Assembly: GCA_016715825.1 (NCBI GenBank)
Contig: JADJXO010000009.1
Location: forward strand, 55,747-119,746
From: Nitrospira sp.
Lineage (GTDB): Bacteria; Nitrospirota; Nitrospiria; Nitrospirales; Nitrospiraceae
Direction: 5' to 3'
Length of the DNA stretch: 64,000 bases
The first letter of the stretch is position 1, and every line of letters begins with the position of its first letter. A program made the position numbers and the translations under genes. Positions 26,048 through 33,547 of this stretch are shown here, one piece after another. The notes beneath the pieces were generated by a model. The model did no database searches. It was not told the origin of the DNA and saw nothing but the letters and a program-made list of their open reading frames with translations.

Positions 26048-26338
26048 TTACGACAGTCGTCGTTGAAGGAAGAGCACGAAGATCATGAGAGTCGGAAGCG
26101 GAGCCAGGATGAACGGTACCAACCAGAGCCAGACGTTTTTACCGCGGACGCGGGCCTGGTCGATCATCCAGACGAAGAGCCAGACCAGCAGGCAGGCATA
26201 GTTCAAGATGATCCATTGCGTTGTGTGAGTCTTGAGCACACTCGTGCTCTCCGAAGGGCCCTGGAACAGGAAGATGGTCAACAGCAGTACGAATGTGCCT
26301 AACAGGCCCCCGATGAGTTTCTTGCTCCAGACGAACAT
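26048..26338 (-). CDS. Small membrane protein with three hydrophobic segments
   Basis: A 96-residue protein of three hydrophobic segments: LIGGLLGTFVLLLTIFLF, WIILNYACLLVWLFVWMI and LWLVPFILAPLPTLMIFVLF. The third resembles phospholipase-D-nuclease N-terminal-like membrane domains, but the match is by eye only. Charged residues (DQARVRGKN) form a cytoplasmic loop between segments 2 and 3. AGGAGG five bases before ATG 26338 decides the start against a frame from 26356. Its stop abuts the ampG stop in convergent orientation. Confidence 0.65.
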   Translation of the reverse strand: MFVWSKKLIGGLLGTFVLLLTIFLFQGPSESTSVLKTHTTQWIILNYACLLVWLFVWMIDQARVRGKNVWLWLVPFILAPLPTLMIFVLFLQRRLS

Positions 26339-26475
26339 AACCGCCTCCTGGCTCAAGGAATGTGGGTACGAAACCGGGGTAAGCTAATTGCCAGACCGTC
26401 GTTTGTCAAATCGGCAAATGGGATTGGTCTGTTGACCTGATCCCAGATCGTGAGAGGAAAGGTCCCGAAGAAGTC

Positions 26476-26847
26476 ATGAGTCTTTTTCGCTTGACCGTGA
26501 TCGTCGGTGCTCTTGCAGGAGCAGTCGGTTTGGCATGGTCCAACCCAACCATGGACGACTATTTGGGCTTCGTTGAGCGGGAATTGGGGAAAGCGATAGA
26601 CCGAATGGACCAGGGCGCACCGACCCGGGAGCAACAATTCATTCGCCAGGTGTTTCGGTCGCAAAGTAGGAAGTTACTGGAATCATTCGTTCGGCCGAAT
26701 ACGGCGCGACACAATTGGGGAATCATGAGTCAGTATGAAACGCAGGTGGCGGATACCAAAGTCATCGTACTGGGTCTCGGTGGTCGGTTTATTCCGATTC
26801 AGGGAGTCGAGGAAGCCGCGCTAAAAATCGGCCGAATGGCCTTTTAG
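26476..26847 (+). CDS. DUF4359-like exported protein
   Basis: A 123-residue protein beginning with a hydrophobic signal or anchor (LTVIVGALAGAVGLAWS), then NPTMDDYLGFVERELGKAID. NPxxxxYxxFxxxxL after a single membrane segment is the pattern of DUF4359 proteins, whose function is unknown. The C-terminal part (TKVIVLGLGGRFIPI) is beta-rich. ATG 26476 has GAAGAAG upstream. It stands alone: the gene upstream is divergent and nrdJ downstream has its own promoter. Confidence 0.6.
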   Translation: MSLFRLTVIVGALAGAVGLAWSNPTMDDYLGFVERELGKAIDRMDQGAPTREQQFIRQVFRSQSRKLLESFVRPNTARHNWGIMSQYETQVADTKVIVLGLGGRFIPIQGVEEAALKIGRMAF

Positions 26848-26900
26848 AAAGAAAAAATGGCTGGGGTCATCTGCGGAAGCTTCGCATATCGGCTTATTTT

Positions 26901-26909
26901 TGTGGATAA
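26901..26909 (-). promoter_or_regulatory. Consensus DnaA box upstream of nrdJ
   Basis: TGTGGATAA is the exact complement of the DnaA box TTATCCACA. Two weaker relatives (CTATTCACA and AGATCCACA) follow within 90 bp towards nrdJ. DnaA is known to regulate ribonucleotide reductase genes in E. coli, so control of nrdJ by DnaA is plausible. A replication origin is not suggested: there is no dnaA, AT-rich unwinding region or box cluster. Confidence 0.4.
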
Positions 26910-26989
26910 CCTCCTTCAGACGTGCCCCAAATAGGCGGTGAGATTCGCGATTCAACTATTCACAGCCTTTCCTCTCACTTCCCAAAGAT

Positions 26990-27037
26990 CCACAATACTT
27001 GGTGTTGACAAAAAAACATGCTAGCTATATGTAGTTG
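26990..27037 (+). promoter_or_regulatory. nrdJ promoter with tandem NrdR-like boxes
   Basis: TTGACA (27005-27010) and TATGTA (27028-27033) with a 17-bp spacer form a good sigma-70 promoter. Two 16-bp elements resemble the NrdR box aCaCwAtATaTwGtgt: 26990-27005 (CCACAATACTTGGTGT, 12/16) and 27022-27037 (TAGCTATATGTAGTTG, 10/16). Their starts are 32 bp apart (three helical turns), as in known tandem NrdR boxes, and they overlap the -35 and -10. Repression by NrdR is inferred from this arrangement; no nrdR gene is in the window. Confidence 0.6.
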
Positions 27038-27126
27038 ACTGCTGGTGACAAACACATTTTATCCATCGCACATGACAGCGACCAGCAGCAACCCACAATC
27101 CATTGCCTACCAGGGGGAGGGCTACC

Positions 27127-30100
27127 GTGAAAATTGACCGGAGATTTACCAATCGCGGAGTGAGCCCCTACGAGGGGCTGCCGTTCGTGAAACGGTCGTC
27201 CGAGATTCGCAACCCCGACGGGTCCACTGTGTTCAAGCTCGACAATATCGACGTGCCAGAGACCTGGTCTCAGTTGGCCGTCGACATTTTGGCACAAAAA
27301 TACTTTCGGAAAGCGGGAATTCCCCAACGCGATGAGAACGGTCAGCCCCTTGTCGATTCGGACGGCAAGCCGGTGCTCGGGGGCGAGCGGGATGCTCGCC
27401 AGGTTTTTGAGCGTATGGCCGGATGCTGGACCCATTGGGGCAAGTCACACGGGTATTTTAAGACCACGGAAGATGCCGAGTCCTTTCACGATGAGATGTG
27501 CTACATGCTGGCGCATCAAATGGCCGCTCCCAATTCTCCCCAATGGTTCAACACCGGCCTTCACTATGCGTATGGCTTGTCTGGACCGGCGCAGGGGCAC
27601 TATTACGTCGATCCCAAAACGCAGGAGGTGGTCAAAGCCACCAATGCGTTCGAACATCCTCAGCCCCATGCCTGTTTCATTCAATCGATCGAGGATGATC
27701 TCGTGAACGAGAACGGGATCATGGATCTCTGGGTACGGGAGGCTCGCCTATTCAAGTATGGTTCGGGGACCGGGACGAACTTTTCGAGGTTGCGAGGTGA
27801 TGGCGAAGGACTTTCAGGCGGCGGCAGGTCTTCTGGGCTTATGTCCTTCCTCAAGATCGGGGATCGCGCGGCAGGGGCGATCAAGTCCGGCGGGACCACT
27901 CGCCGCGCCGCGAAGATGGTCTGTTTAGACCTCGACCATCCGGATATCGAGGAATTCATCGATTGGAAGGTCGTCGAAGAACAAAAAGTTGCGGCGATGG
28001 TGACGGGTTCGAAGATCTGCGCGCAGCGCCTCAACGCGGTCTTGAAGGCCTGTCATACGGTCGACGGTGACGGGGCTCTCAGGCTGGATCTTGATCATAA
28101 AACGAATCCGGTCCTACGCGAGGCGTTGACGTTGGCCCGTCGTGATCTGGTGCCGGAGGCGTACATCCAGCGGATGTTCTCCTATGCGCAGCAGGGGTTC
28201 ACGCATTTCCTGTTTCATGAATACGACACCAATTGGGACGGCAAAGCCTATCAGACGGTCTCCGGCCAAAATTCGAACAACAGTGTCAGAATCCCCAATG
28301 AGTTTTTTGCCGTACTCGAAGCCGACGGTGACTGGCAACTCAAACGCCGTACAAACGGCAAGGTATGCAAGACCATCAAGGCCAGGGACCTATGGGATCG
28401 AATCGCCTGGGCGGCCTGGATTTGTGCGGATCCTGGAACGCAATACGATACGACCATCAACGAATGGCATACCTGTCCGGAAGACGGCCGGATCAATGCG
28501 TCCAACCCTTGTTCCGAATACATGTTTTTGGACGATACTGCTTGCAACCTGGCTTCGCTCAACCTCACCAAGTTTTATAGCGCTGACGGGCAGTTCGAAT
28601 TGGAGCATTTCCGCCACGCCGTTCGACTGTGGACGATTGCCTTGGAAATCAGCGTCTTGATGGCTTCGTTCCCGAGCCGCTCGATCGCCGAAAAGAGCTA
28701 TCAATTCCGGACGTTGGGGTTGGGCTATGCGAATCTCGGCACCGTCCTGATGCGGTTGGGGATTCCCTATGATTCTCCCAAAGCGCTGGCGATTTGTGGA
28801 GTTATCACGTCCATCATGACCGGGGAAGCCTACCGCGCATCCGCGGAAATGGCTGCCGAATTGTCGCCCTTTCCTGGCTACGCAAAGAATCGGGACCACA
28901 TGCTCCGCGTGATCCGCAACCACCGGCGGGCTGCATACCAAGTGCCCCATACCGAATATGAAGGCTTGACGATTGCGCCGATGGGAATTCGTCCCGAACA
29001 CTGTCCTCCGGACATGCTGCTTGCCGCTCGAAGGGCGTGGGACCATGCGCTTGAGCTTGGGGCGGCCTATGGGTATCGCAATGCGCAGGTGACGGTGATT
29101 GCTCCGACCGGCACGATCGGGTTGGTCATGGATTGTGATACTACCGGGATTGAGCCTGACTTTGCGCTGGTGAAGTTCAAGAAGCTGGCGGGGGGAGGCT
29201 ACTTCAAGATCATCAATCAAAGCCTGCCGCCCGCGTTGACCAATCTCGGCTACACGGACCAACAGGCTCAGCAGATCGTCCGCTACTGTGTCGGTGCGCA
29301 GACGCTCAAAGGCGCGCCCTTTATCGATCATGACACGCTGCGTCAGAAGGGATTCGACGATGCAGCCTTAGATCGACTCGAGTCTGGGTTGCGGCAGGCG
29401 TTCGAAATTCAGTTCGCCTTTAATAAGTTTATCCTGGGGGAAGCCTTTTGCGTGGAACAGCTCGGCCTCACCGAGGGGCAACTCAATGAGCCGAATTTCA
29501 ATATGCTGAAGGCACTTGGCTTTACGCAAGAAGAGATCGCTGCTGCGAACGATTTCTGTTCTGGGACGATGACGGTAGAGGGCGCGCCGCATTTGCGTGC
29601 CGAACACCTTGCGGTCTTCGATTGTGCTAATCGATGCGGACGAATCGGACGACGCTCTATTGCCGTCGATGCCCATATCCGCATGATGGCCGCGGCGCAG
29701 CCGTTTATCAGCGGCGCGATCAGCAAGACTATCAATATGCCGGCCGAAGCCACCGTGGATGAGGTCAAGGCGTCGTATCTGCTTGCCTGGAAGAGCATGG
29801 TGAAAGCGGTGGCCTTGTATCGTGACGGGTCCAAGCTCAGCCAGCCATTGAGCGCATCGACCGACAGTGGGAAGGCGATCGAAGCGACGACCGGTGTCAT
29901 GGAGATGGCTGAAAAAGTGACCGAGCGGGTGCTCGTTCGGTACCTTGCCAAACGCCGCCCGCTGCCGGGTCGGCGCAACGGGTACACCCAAAAAGCGATT
30001 GTCGGCGGACACAAGCTGTATTTGCGAACCGGTGAATATGAAGATGGGACCGTCGGGGAAATCTTTTTGGACATGCACAAGGAGGGCGCGGCGTTCAGAA

Positions 30101-30663
30101 GTCTCATGAACTGCTTTGCGATCGCCATCTCGCTTGGGCTTCAGCACGGCGTCCCACTGGAAGAATTTGTTGAAGCCTTCGTCTTCACGCGGTTTGAGCC
30201 GAACGGTCCCGTCAAACTGAATGATCGGATCAAGATGTCGACCTCGATCATCGATTACATCTTCCGCGAACTTGCCGTCACCTATCTTGACCGGTATGAT
30301 CTTGCGCAGGTGAAAGAAGAAGATCTGCGCATGGATTCAATGAAGAAAGACGATATGGACCCTGAATGCTTCGAGGAAGAAGCTGATCTCGATGCGCTGG
30401 CGAAATCTTCCGTCGTGACGGAACACTTTCCGATCCGTCGAAACGGCGGAAAAGGAAACGGCCATGGAAACGGACATCGCGTCGCCCGACAAGTGGAGCT
30501 CATGCGCGAGACTCTGACTCTGACAGAAATACAAAGTGCCAAAGATGCTAGAGTAAAGGGCTACGAGGGCGATCCTTGTCCCGAATGTAAACAGTTCACC
30601 ATGGTTCGGAACGGGACCTGTCTCAAGTGTGTCAGTTGCGGTGCGACGAGTGGATGCTCATAA
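27127..30663 (+). CDS. nrdJ: Vitamin B12-dependent ribonucleotide reductase (class II)
   Basis: An adenosylcobalamin-dependent reductase of 1178 residues converting ribonucleotides to deoxyribonucleotides without oxygen. The early Cys183 in HACFIQSIEDD pairs with Cys462-class residues; SNPCSEYMFLDD contains the active-site Cys462 and Glu464. YGSGTGTNFSRLRG and APTGTIGLVMDCDTTGIEP are typical of class II. A C-terminal TSCPD domain (MNCFAIAISLGLQ region) is followed by a zinc ribbon CPECKQF...CLKCVSCG that may carry the redox-active cysteines. The start is GTG 27127 with GGGGGAGG six bases upstream; the nominal TTG at 27103 overlaps the Shine-Dalgarno and is unlikely. The promoter shows NrdR-like boxes. 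No oxygen-dependent nrdAB appears in the window. Confidence 0.95.
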   Translation: MKIDRRFTNRGVSPYEGLPFVKRSSEIRNPDGSTVFKLDNIDVPETWSQLAVDILAQKYFRKAGIPQRDENGQPLVDSDGKPVLGGERDARQVFERMAGCWTHWGKSHGYFKTTEDAESFHDEMCYMLAHQMAAPNSPQWFNTGLHYAYGLSGPAQGHYYVDPKTQEVVKATNAFEHPQPHACFIQSIEDDLVNENGIMDLWVREARLFKYGSGTGTNFSRLRGDGEGLSGGGRSSGLMSFLKIGDRAAGAIKSGGTTRRAAKMVCLDLDHPDIEEFIDWKVVEEQKVAAMVTGSKICAQRLNAVLKACHTVDGDGALRLDLDHKTNPVLREALTLARRDLVPEAYIQRMFSYAQQGFTHFLFHEYDTNWDGKAYQTVSGQNSNNSVRIPNEFFAVLEADGDWQLKRRTNGKVCKTIKARDLWDRIAWAAWICADPGTQYDTTINEWHTCPEDGRINASNPCSEYMFLDDTACNLASLNLTKFYSADGQFELEHFRHAVRLWTIALEISVLMASFPSRSIAEKSYQFRTLGLGYANLGTVLMRLGIPYDSPKALAICGVITSIMTGEAYRASAEMAAELSPFPGYAKNRDHMLRVIRNHRRAAYQVPHTEYEGLTIAPMGIRPEHCPPDMLLAARRAWDHALELGAAYGYRNAQVTVIAPTGTIGLVMDCDTTGIEPDFALVKFKKLAGGGYFKIINQSLPPALTNLGYTDQQAQQIVRYCVGAQTLKGAPFIDHDTLRQKGFDDAALDRLESGLRQAFEIQFAFNKFILGEAFCVEQLGLTEGQLNEPNFNMLKALGFTQEEIAAANDFCSGTMTVEGAPHLRAEHLAVFDCANRCGRIGRRSIAVDAHIRMMAAAQPFISGAISKTINMPAEATVDEVKASYLLAWKSMVKAVALYRDGSKLSQPLSASTDSGKAIEATTGVMEMAEKVTERVLVRYLAKRRPLPGRRNGYTQKAIVGGHKLYLRTGEYEDGTVGEIFLDMHKEGAAFRSLMNCFAIAISLGLQHGVPLEEFVEAFVFTRFEPNGPVKLNDRIKMSTSIIDYIFRELAVTYLDRYDLAQVKEEDLRMDSMKKDDMDPECFEEEADLDALAKSSVVTEHFPIRRNGGKGNGHGNGHRVARQVELMRETLTLTEIQSAKDARVKGYEGDPCPECKQFTMVRNGTCLKCVSCGATSGCS

Positions 30664-30675
30664 AGGAGTGAGTCC

Positions 30676-30882
30676 ATGCAAAGTAAATCTCCATCATCGT
30701 GCATCTGCTGTAGAAAACGGCGAATTCAGCACAGGCGATTCGGTACGGGGGCGCTGGTGATCCGGCGGGTCAGGAGTCGAAAGGTTTTCTCAAAACCGAT
30801 AGACTCTTCCAGGAATTGTGAGCATCGGAGGGGGTGGTCTCCGTTGCAAGTGGCTCGCTTGGCGAGGCGCAGACGGTTCTAA
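30676..30882 (+). CDS. Doubtful small basic ORF after nrdJ
   Basis: A 68-codon frame starting 12 bp after the nrdJ stop with a strong AAAGGAG seven bases before ATG 30676, which is the only reason it is listed. The product would be very basic, with a CICC motif near the N-terminus, and shows no recognised fold. Other frames in this stretch are also open for 30-40 codons, and the segment contains a small perfect hairpin (GGTTTT-CTC-AAAACC), so it may be a decayed gene or untranslated RNA. It ends 27 bp before the ACT-domain gene. Confidence 0.25.
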   Translation: MQSKSPSSCICCRKRRIQHRRFGTGALVIRRVRSRKVFSKPIDSSRNCEHRRGWSPLQVARLARRRRF

Positions 30883-30909
30883 CGGGGACGAGCCCAGAGG
30901 AGTTCGGCT

Positions 30910-31320
30910 ATGCCGGTCGCAACGCAGCTTGTCATCAGCGGTCAAAGTAAACCAGGGGCTCTTGCCAGAGTCACGGCCGTGCTTGGAGAAGCTGGAGTGA
31001 ACATTAAAGCATTTTCCGCTCCGGAAGTGACGGGTGCGGGAAAGCTGCGCTTGCTTGTGGCTGATCTCGATGGTGCTCGCGCGGCCCTTCGCGCGGCGAA
31101 AATCAAGTTTGGGGAAGAAACGGCTCTGCTGTTGAGCCTTGAGAACAAGCCTGGCGCATTGAGAAAAGTAGCCGAACTGTTGATGAAGAGTCGGATCAAC
31201 ATCAAGTGCGGTTACTGCACGCCCTCACGGGAAGGGAAACGGGCGCTCGTCGTCCTGACGGTTTCCAACACCGACAAAGCGTTGACTATTCTGCGCAATC
31301 AATCCCTTGACGAGTTTTGA
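30910..31320 (+). CDS. Tandem ACT-domain protein
   Basis: A 136-residue protein composed of two ACT domains. The first begins QLVISGQSKPGALARVTAVL with the glycine of the ligand loop; the second begins LLLSLENKPGALRKVAELL. ACT domains bind amino acids or other small metabolites at dimer interfaces and usually regulate a fused enzyme; here they stand alone, so the protein probably acts on a partner. GGAG about eight bases before ATG 30910 supports the start. The stop codon overlaps the possible TTG start of rlpA, so the two may be coupled. The ligand is unknown. Confidence 0.85.
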   Translation: MPVATQLVISGQSKPGALARVTAVLGEAGVNIKAFSAPEVTGAGKLRLLVADLDGARAALRAAKIKFGEETALLLSLENKPGALRKVAELLMKSRINIKCGYCTPSREGKRALVVLTVSNTDKALTILRNQSLDEF

Positions 31321-31322
31321 CC

Positions 31323-32000
31323 GTGCGGCCGTGGCCGCACACGGGTATTGCTTCGACGATTATCTTCATAGGTCTTGTGGGGGGGCTTCTCGCGCAAGGC
31401 TGCACAGGACCTTCCCGTCAGATCAATCGATTCCCCGGATATCCAGTAGGCGTAGTGGAGCGCGGTGAGGCCTCGTGGTATGGCCCAGGTTTTCATGGAA
31501 ACAAGACCGCGAATGGGGAGCGGTACGACATGCATAAGCTGACAGCTGCGCATCGAACACTGCCGCTCGGGTCTGTGGCAGTGGTTCGTTCCTTGACCTC
31601 TGGGCGACAGGTCACGGTCAGGGTGAACGATCGAGGGCCGTTCGCGAGGGGGCGGATCTTGGACCTTTCATTAGCCGGCGCTCGAGCACTGGACATGGTG
31701 AAGAACGGAACAGACCGAGTCGAGCTTCGAGTCATCGATTATGTCGCTCAACCGGAAGGAATGGGTCCGTTACGAGTTCAAGCTGGAGCATTTGCAGACT
31801 ATGAGAATGCACGGGCATTGTTGGAACGAGTCCGGCGAGACTTTCCCGATGGATGGATCATGCATGTCGATCTCCCTGAGGGACGCCGTTACCGCGTTCG
31901 GTTTGGTCGGTTCCAGACCGAGTCGGAGGCGCAGCGGTTTGCAGATCGGTTCACTCGAACGGTTGGCCTTAAATCATTAGTTATTCGAGATGATGGCTAG
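31323..32000 (+). CDS. rlpA: RlpA-like septal lytic transglycosylase lipoprotein with SPOR domain
   Basis: A 225-residue exported protein. The lipoprotein signal ends at GLLAQGC (Cys near residue 27). The double-psi beta-barrel runs from GEASWYGPGFHGNKTANGE to VRVNDRGPFARGR; the His and Asp of HGNKTANG...NDRGPF match the RlpA catalytic positions. The C-terminal SPOR domain (RVQAGAFADYENARALLERV ... RVRFGRFQTESEA) binds denuded glycan at the septum. RlpA cleaves peptide-free glycan strands during daughter-cell separation. The start is GTG 31323, or TTG 31317, which overlaps the ACT gene; no strong ribosome-binding site distinguishes them. The first codons lie in a perfect GC-rich hairpin (GTGCGGCC-GT-GGCCGCAC). 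Confidence 0.85.
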   Translation: MRPWPHTGIASTIIFIGLVGGLLAQGCTGPSRQINRFPGYPVGVVERGEASWYGPGFHGNKTANGERYDMHKLTAAHRTLPLGSVAVVRSLTSGRQVTVRVNDRGPFARGRILDLSLAGARALDMVKNGTDRVELRVIDYVAQPEGMGPLRVQAGAFADYENARALLERVRRDFPDGWIMHVDLPEGRRYRVRFGRFQTESEAQRFADRFTRTVGLKSLVIRDDG

Positions 32001-32272
32001 ACTAAGAGCAATGGGCAGAGCCGAAGGGTTTGAGCCGACTCCTGCAACAATGATATTCCGGAAGTATTTGATTTTGCAGTAACGTTTTTCGAACTGCTTG
32101 CCTGCTTTTGATCCCTATGGTACATCTAGCTACTGTGACTCCTATGTTAAATCGTTCGGTCATTCTAATCTTAAGATCCTCTGAAGGGTGGACGAAGAGA
32201 TATCCTCTGGGAGACACCCGGCTTCTCATCAAGCCAGCCATATTGGTTCAGCGTCCCTAATACAAGACGGCG

Positions 32273-33547
32273 ATGGACATCCTCATCCTCTTAGGGTTGA
32301 TAGGGTTATCCGCCATTATTTCTACTGCCGAGATCGGCTTCTTCTCGGTGAACGAAACACGACTAAGAGCGTTAGCGCAAAACGGCAGCAAACGTGCCGA
32401 AAAAGCCTTGCAACTCAGGAGTGATCCTCAGCGGCTCTTTTCGACCATCTTGGTAGGCGATCGGCTCGTCAGTACGGCCATCCCGATGTTTGCGACGTTC
32501 ATTACCTTGAATGCCTATGGAGAGAAGAGCATTTTTGAAGAAGCCATCGCAGTCATGGTCGGTATTTTGACCTTCGTACTATTAGTCTCGGTTGACGTGA
32601 TTCCCAAGACGCTGGCGGCAAAATTTTCCGTGCCTGTGACCTTGACGTTGGCCTATCCGATCTCCTGGGTTCAGATCATGTTGCACCCGATTCTTTTTCT
32701 GATGGTGCCCCTGATCTATAAGTTGACGGGAGGCAAGGGATTAACGCATCCCTTGGTCACGGAAGAAGAGCTGAAGATCATGCTTGATCAGGGTGGGAAG
32801 GCCGGGGAGTTGGAGTCCGAAGAGGTCAAGATGATCAAAAACGTGTTCCAGTTGAAGGACATTACGGCGGAAGATGCGATGACGCCGCGCATCTATGTCT
32901 TTTCGCTCGATGGGAATCTTCACCTGAAGGAAGCACAGGAACAACTCTTTAATTCCAAGTATTCTAGGATTCCGGTCTATGACGCGACGCTCGATAACAT
33001 TACGGGCATTCTCTCGAAGACCAAGGCGCTTACCGAACTGGCAAAAGGACGAACTGAATTGCGACTGAAGGATATCGCTCAACCACCCATTTTTGTGCCG
33101 GCAGGCAAGACGGCCGACGACCTCATGAAGCAGTTTCAGCAGGAGAAGCGGCATATGGGTATCGTCGTCAACGAGTTCGGCGGGGTCATGGGTCTGGTGA
33201 CTCTTGAAGACCTCCTCGAAGAAGTGGTCGGTGAAATCGTCGATGAAACGGATATTACGGAAGAACTCATCAAGCGTATTGGGAAGAACCAAATTCTGGT
33301 TCATGGACGGACCGAGGTGCGGAAGGTGAACGACTTCCTCAAAGTCGAGCTTGGCGGCGATGAGGCGTTGACGATTGGCGGCTTAATCCAAGAGATTCTC
33401 GGCCGAATCCCTTTGGCCGGAGAAGAGATCCGAATCGAGAATTGCCGCTTGGTCGTTCATGAGGCTGATCCCCGGTCGATCCGAAGCGTGCACATTTTTA
33501 AAGAGGAAAAAGTGGCGGTCCCGGTCGAAGCATCTGTTGCAGGCTAG
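32273..33547 (+). CDS. CNNM/CorC (HlyC) family protein with CBS domains
   Basis: A 424-residue protein. An N-terminal DUF21/CNNM domain of about four hydrophobic segments (LLGLIGLSAIISTAEIGFFS, then FVLLVSVDVIPKTLAA) is followed by two CBS domains (AMTPRIYVFSLDGNLHLKEA and PPIFVPAGKTADDLMKQF), and then a CorC_HlyC domain (ALTIGGLIQEILGRIPLAGE). FGGVMGLVTLEDLLEEVVGEI is a family hallmark. Relatives are called hemolysin-like but are mostly linked to Mg2+/Co2+ efflux or tolerance; CBS domains bind adenine nucleotides. ATG 32273 begins the first membrane helix; the ribosome-binding site is weak. The end overlaps the ligA end by 4 bp in convergent orientation. Confidence 0.9.
   Translation: MDILILLGLIGLSAIISTAEIGFFSVNETRLRALAQNGSKRAEKALQLRSDPQRLFSTILVGDRLVSTAIPMFATFITLNAYGEKSIFEEAIAVMVGILTFVLLVSVDVIPKTLAAKFSVPVTLTLAYPISWVQIMLHPILFLMVPLIYKLTGGKGLTHPLVTEEELKIMLDQGGKAGELESEEVKMIKNVFQLKDITAEDAMTPRIYVFSLDGNLHLKEAQEQLFNSKYSRIPVYDATLDNITGILSKTKALTELAKGRTELRLKDIAQPPIFVPAGKTADDLMKQFQQEKRHMGIVVNEFGGVMGLVTLEDLLEEVVGEIVDETDITEELIKRIGKNQILVHGRTEVRKVNDFLKVELGGDEALTIGGLIQEILGRIPLAGEEIRIENCRLVVHEADPRSIRSVHIFKEEKVAVPVEASVAG

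Noticed and set aside
26901..27000. Possible replication origin suggested by a DnaA box and near-matches.
   Set aside because: Only one exact box, no AT-rich unwinding element and no dnaA/dnaN neighbours; regulation of nrdJ explains it better.
28390..30147. Long minus-strand open frames antisense to nrdJ (up to 313 codons).
   Set aside because: They lie wholly inside nrdJ, have no ribosome-binding site or recognisable domain, and follow from its codon bias.
30755..30785. GGTTTT-CTC-AAAACC hairpin as a terminator of nrdJ.
   Set aside because: The stem is weak and AT-rich and is not followed by a T run.
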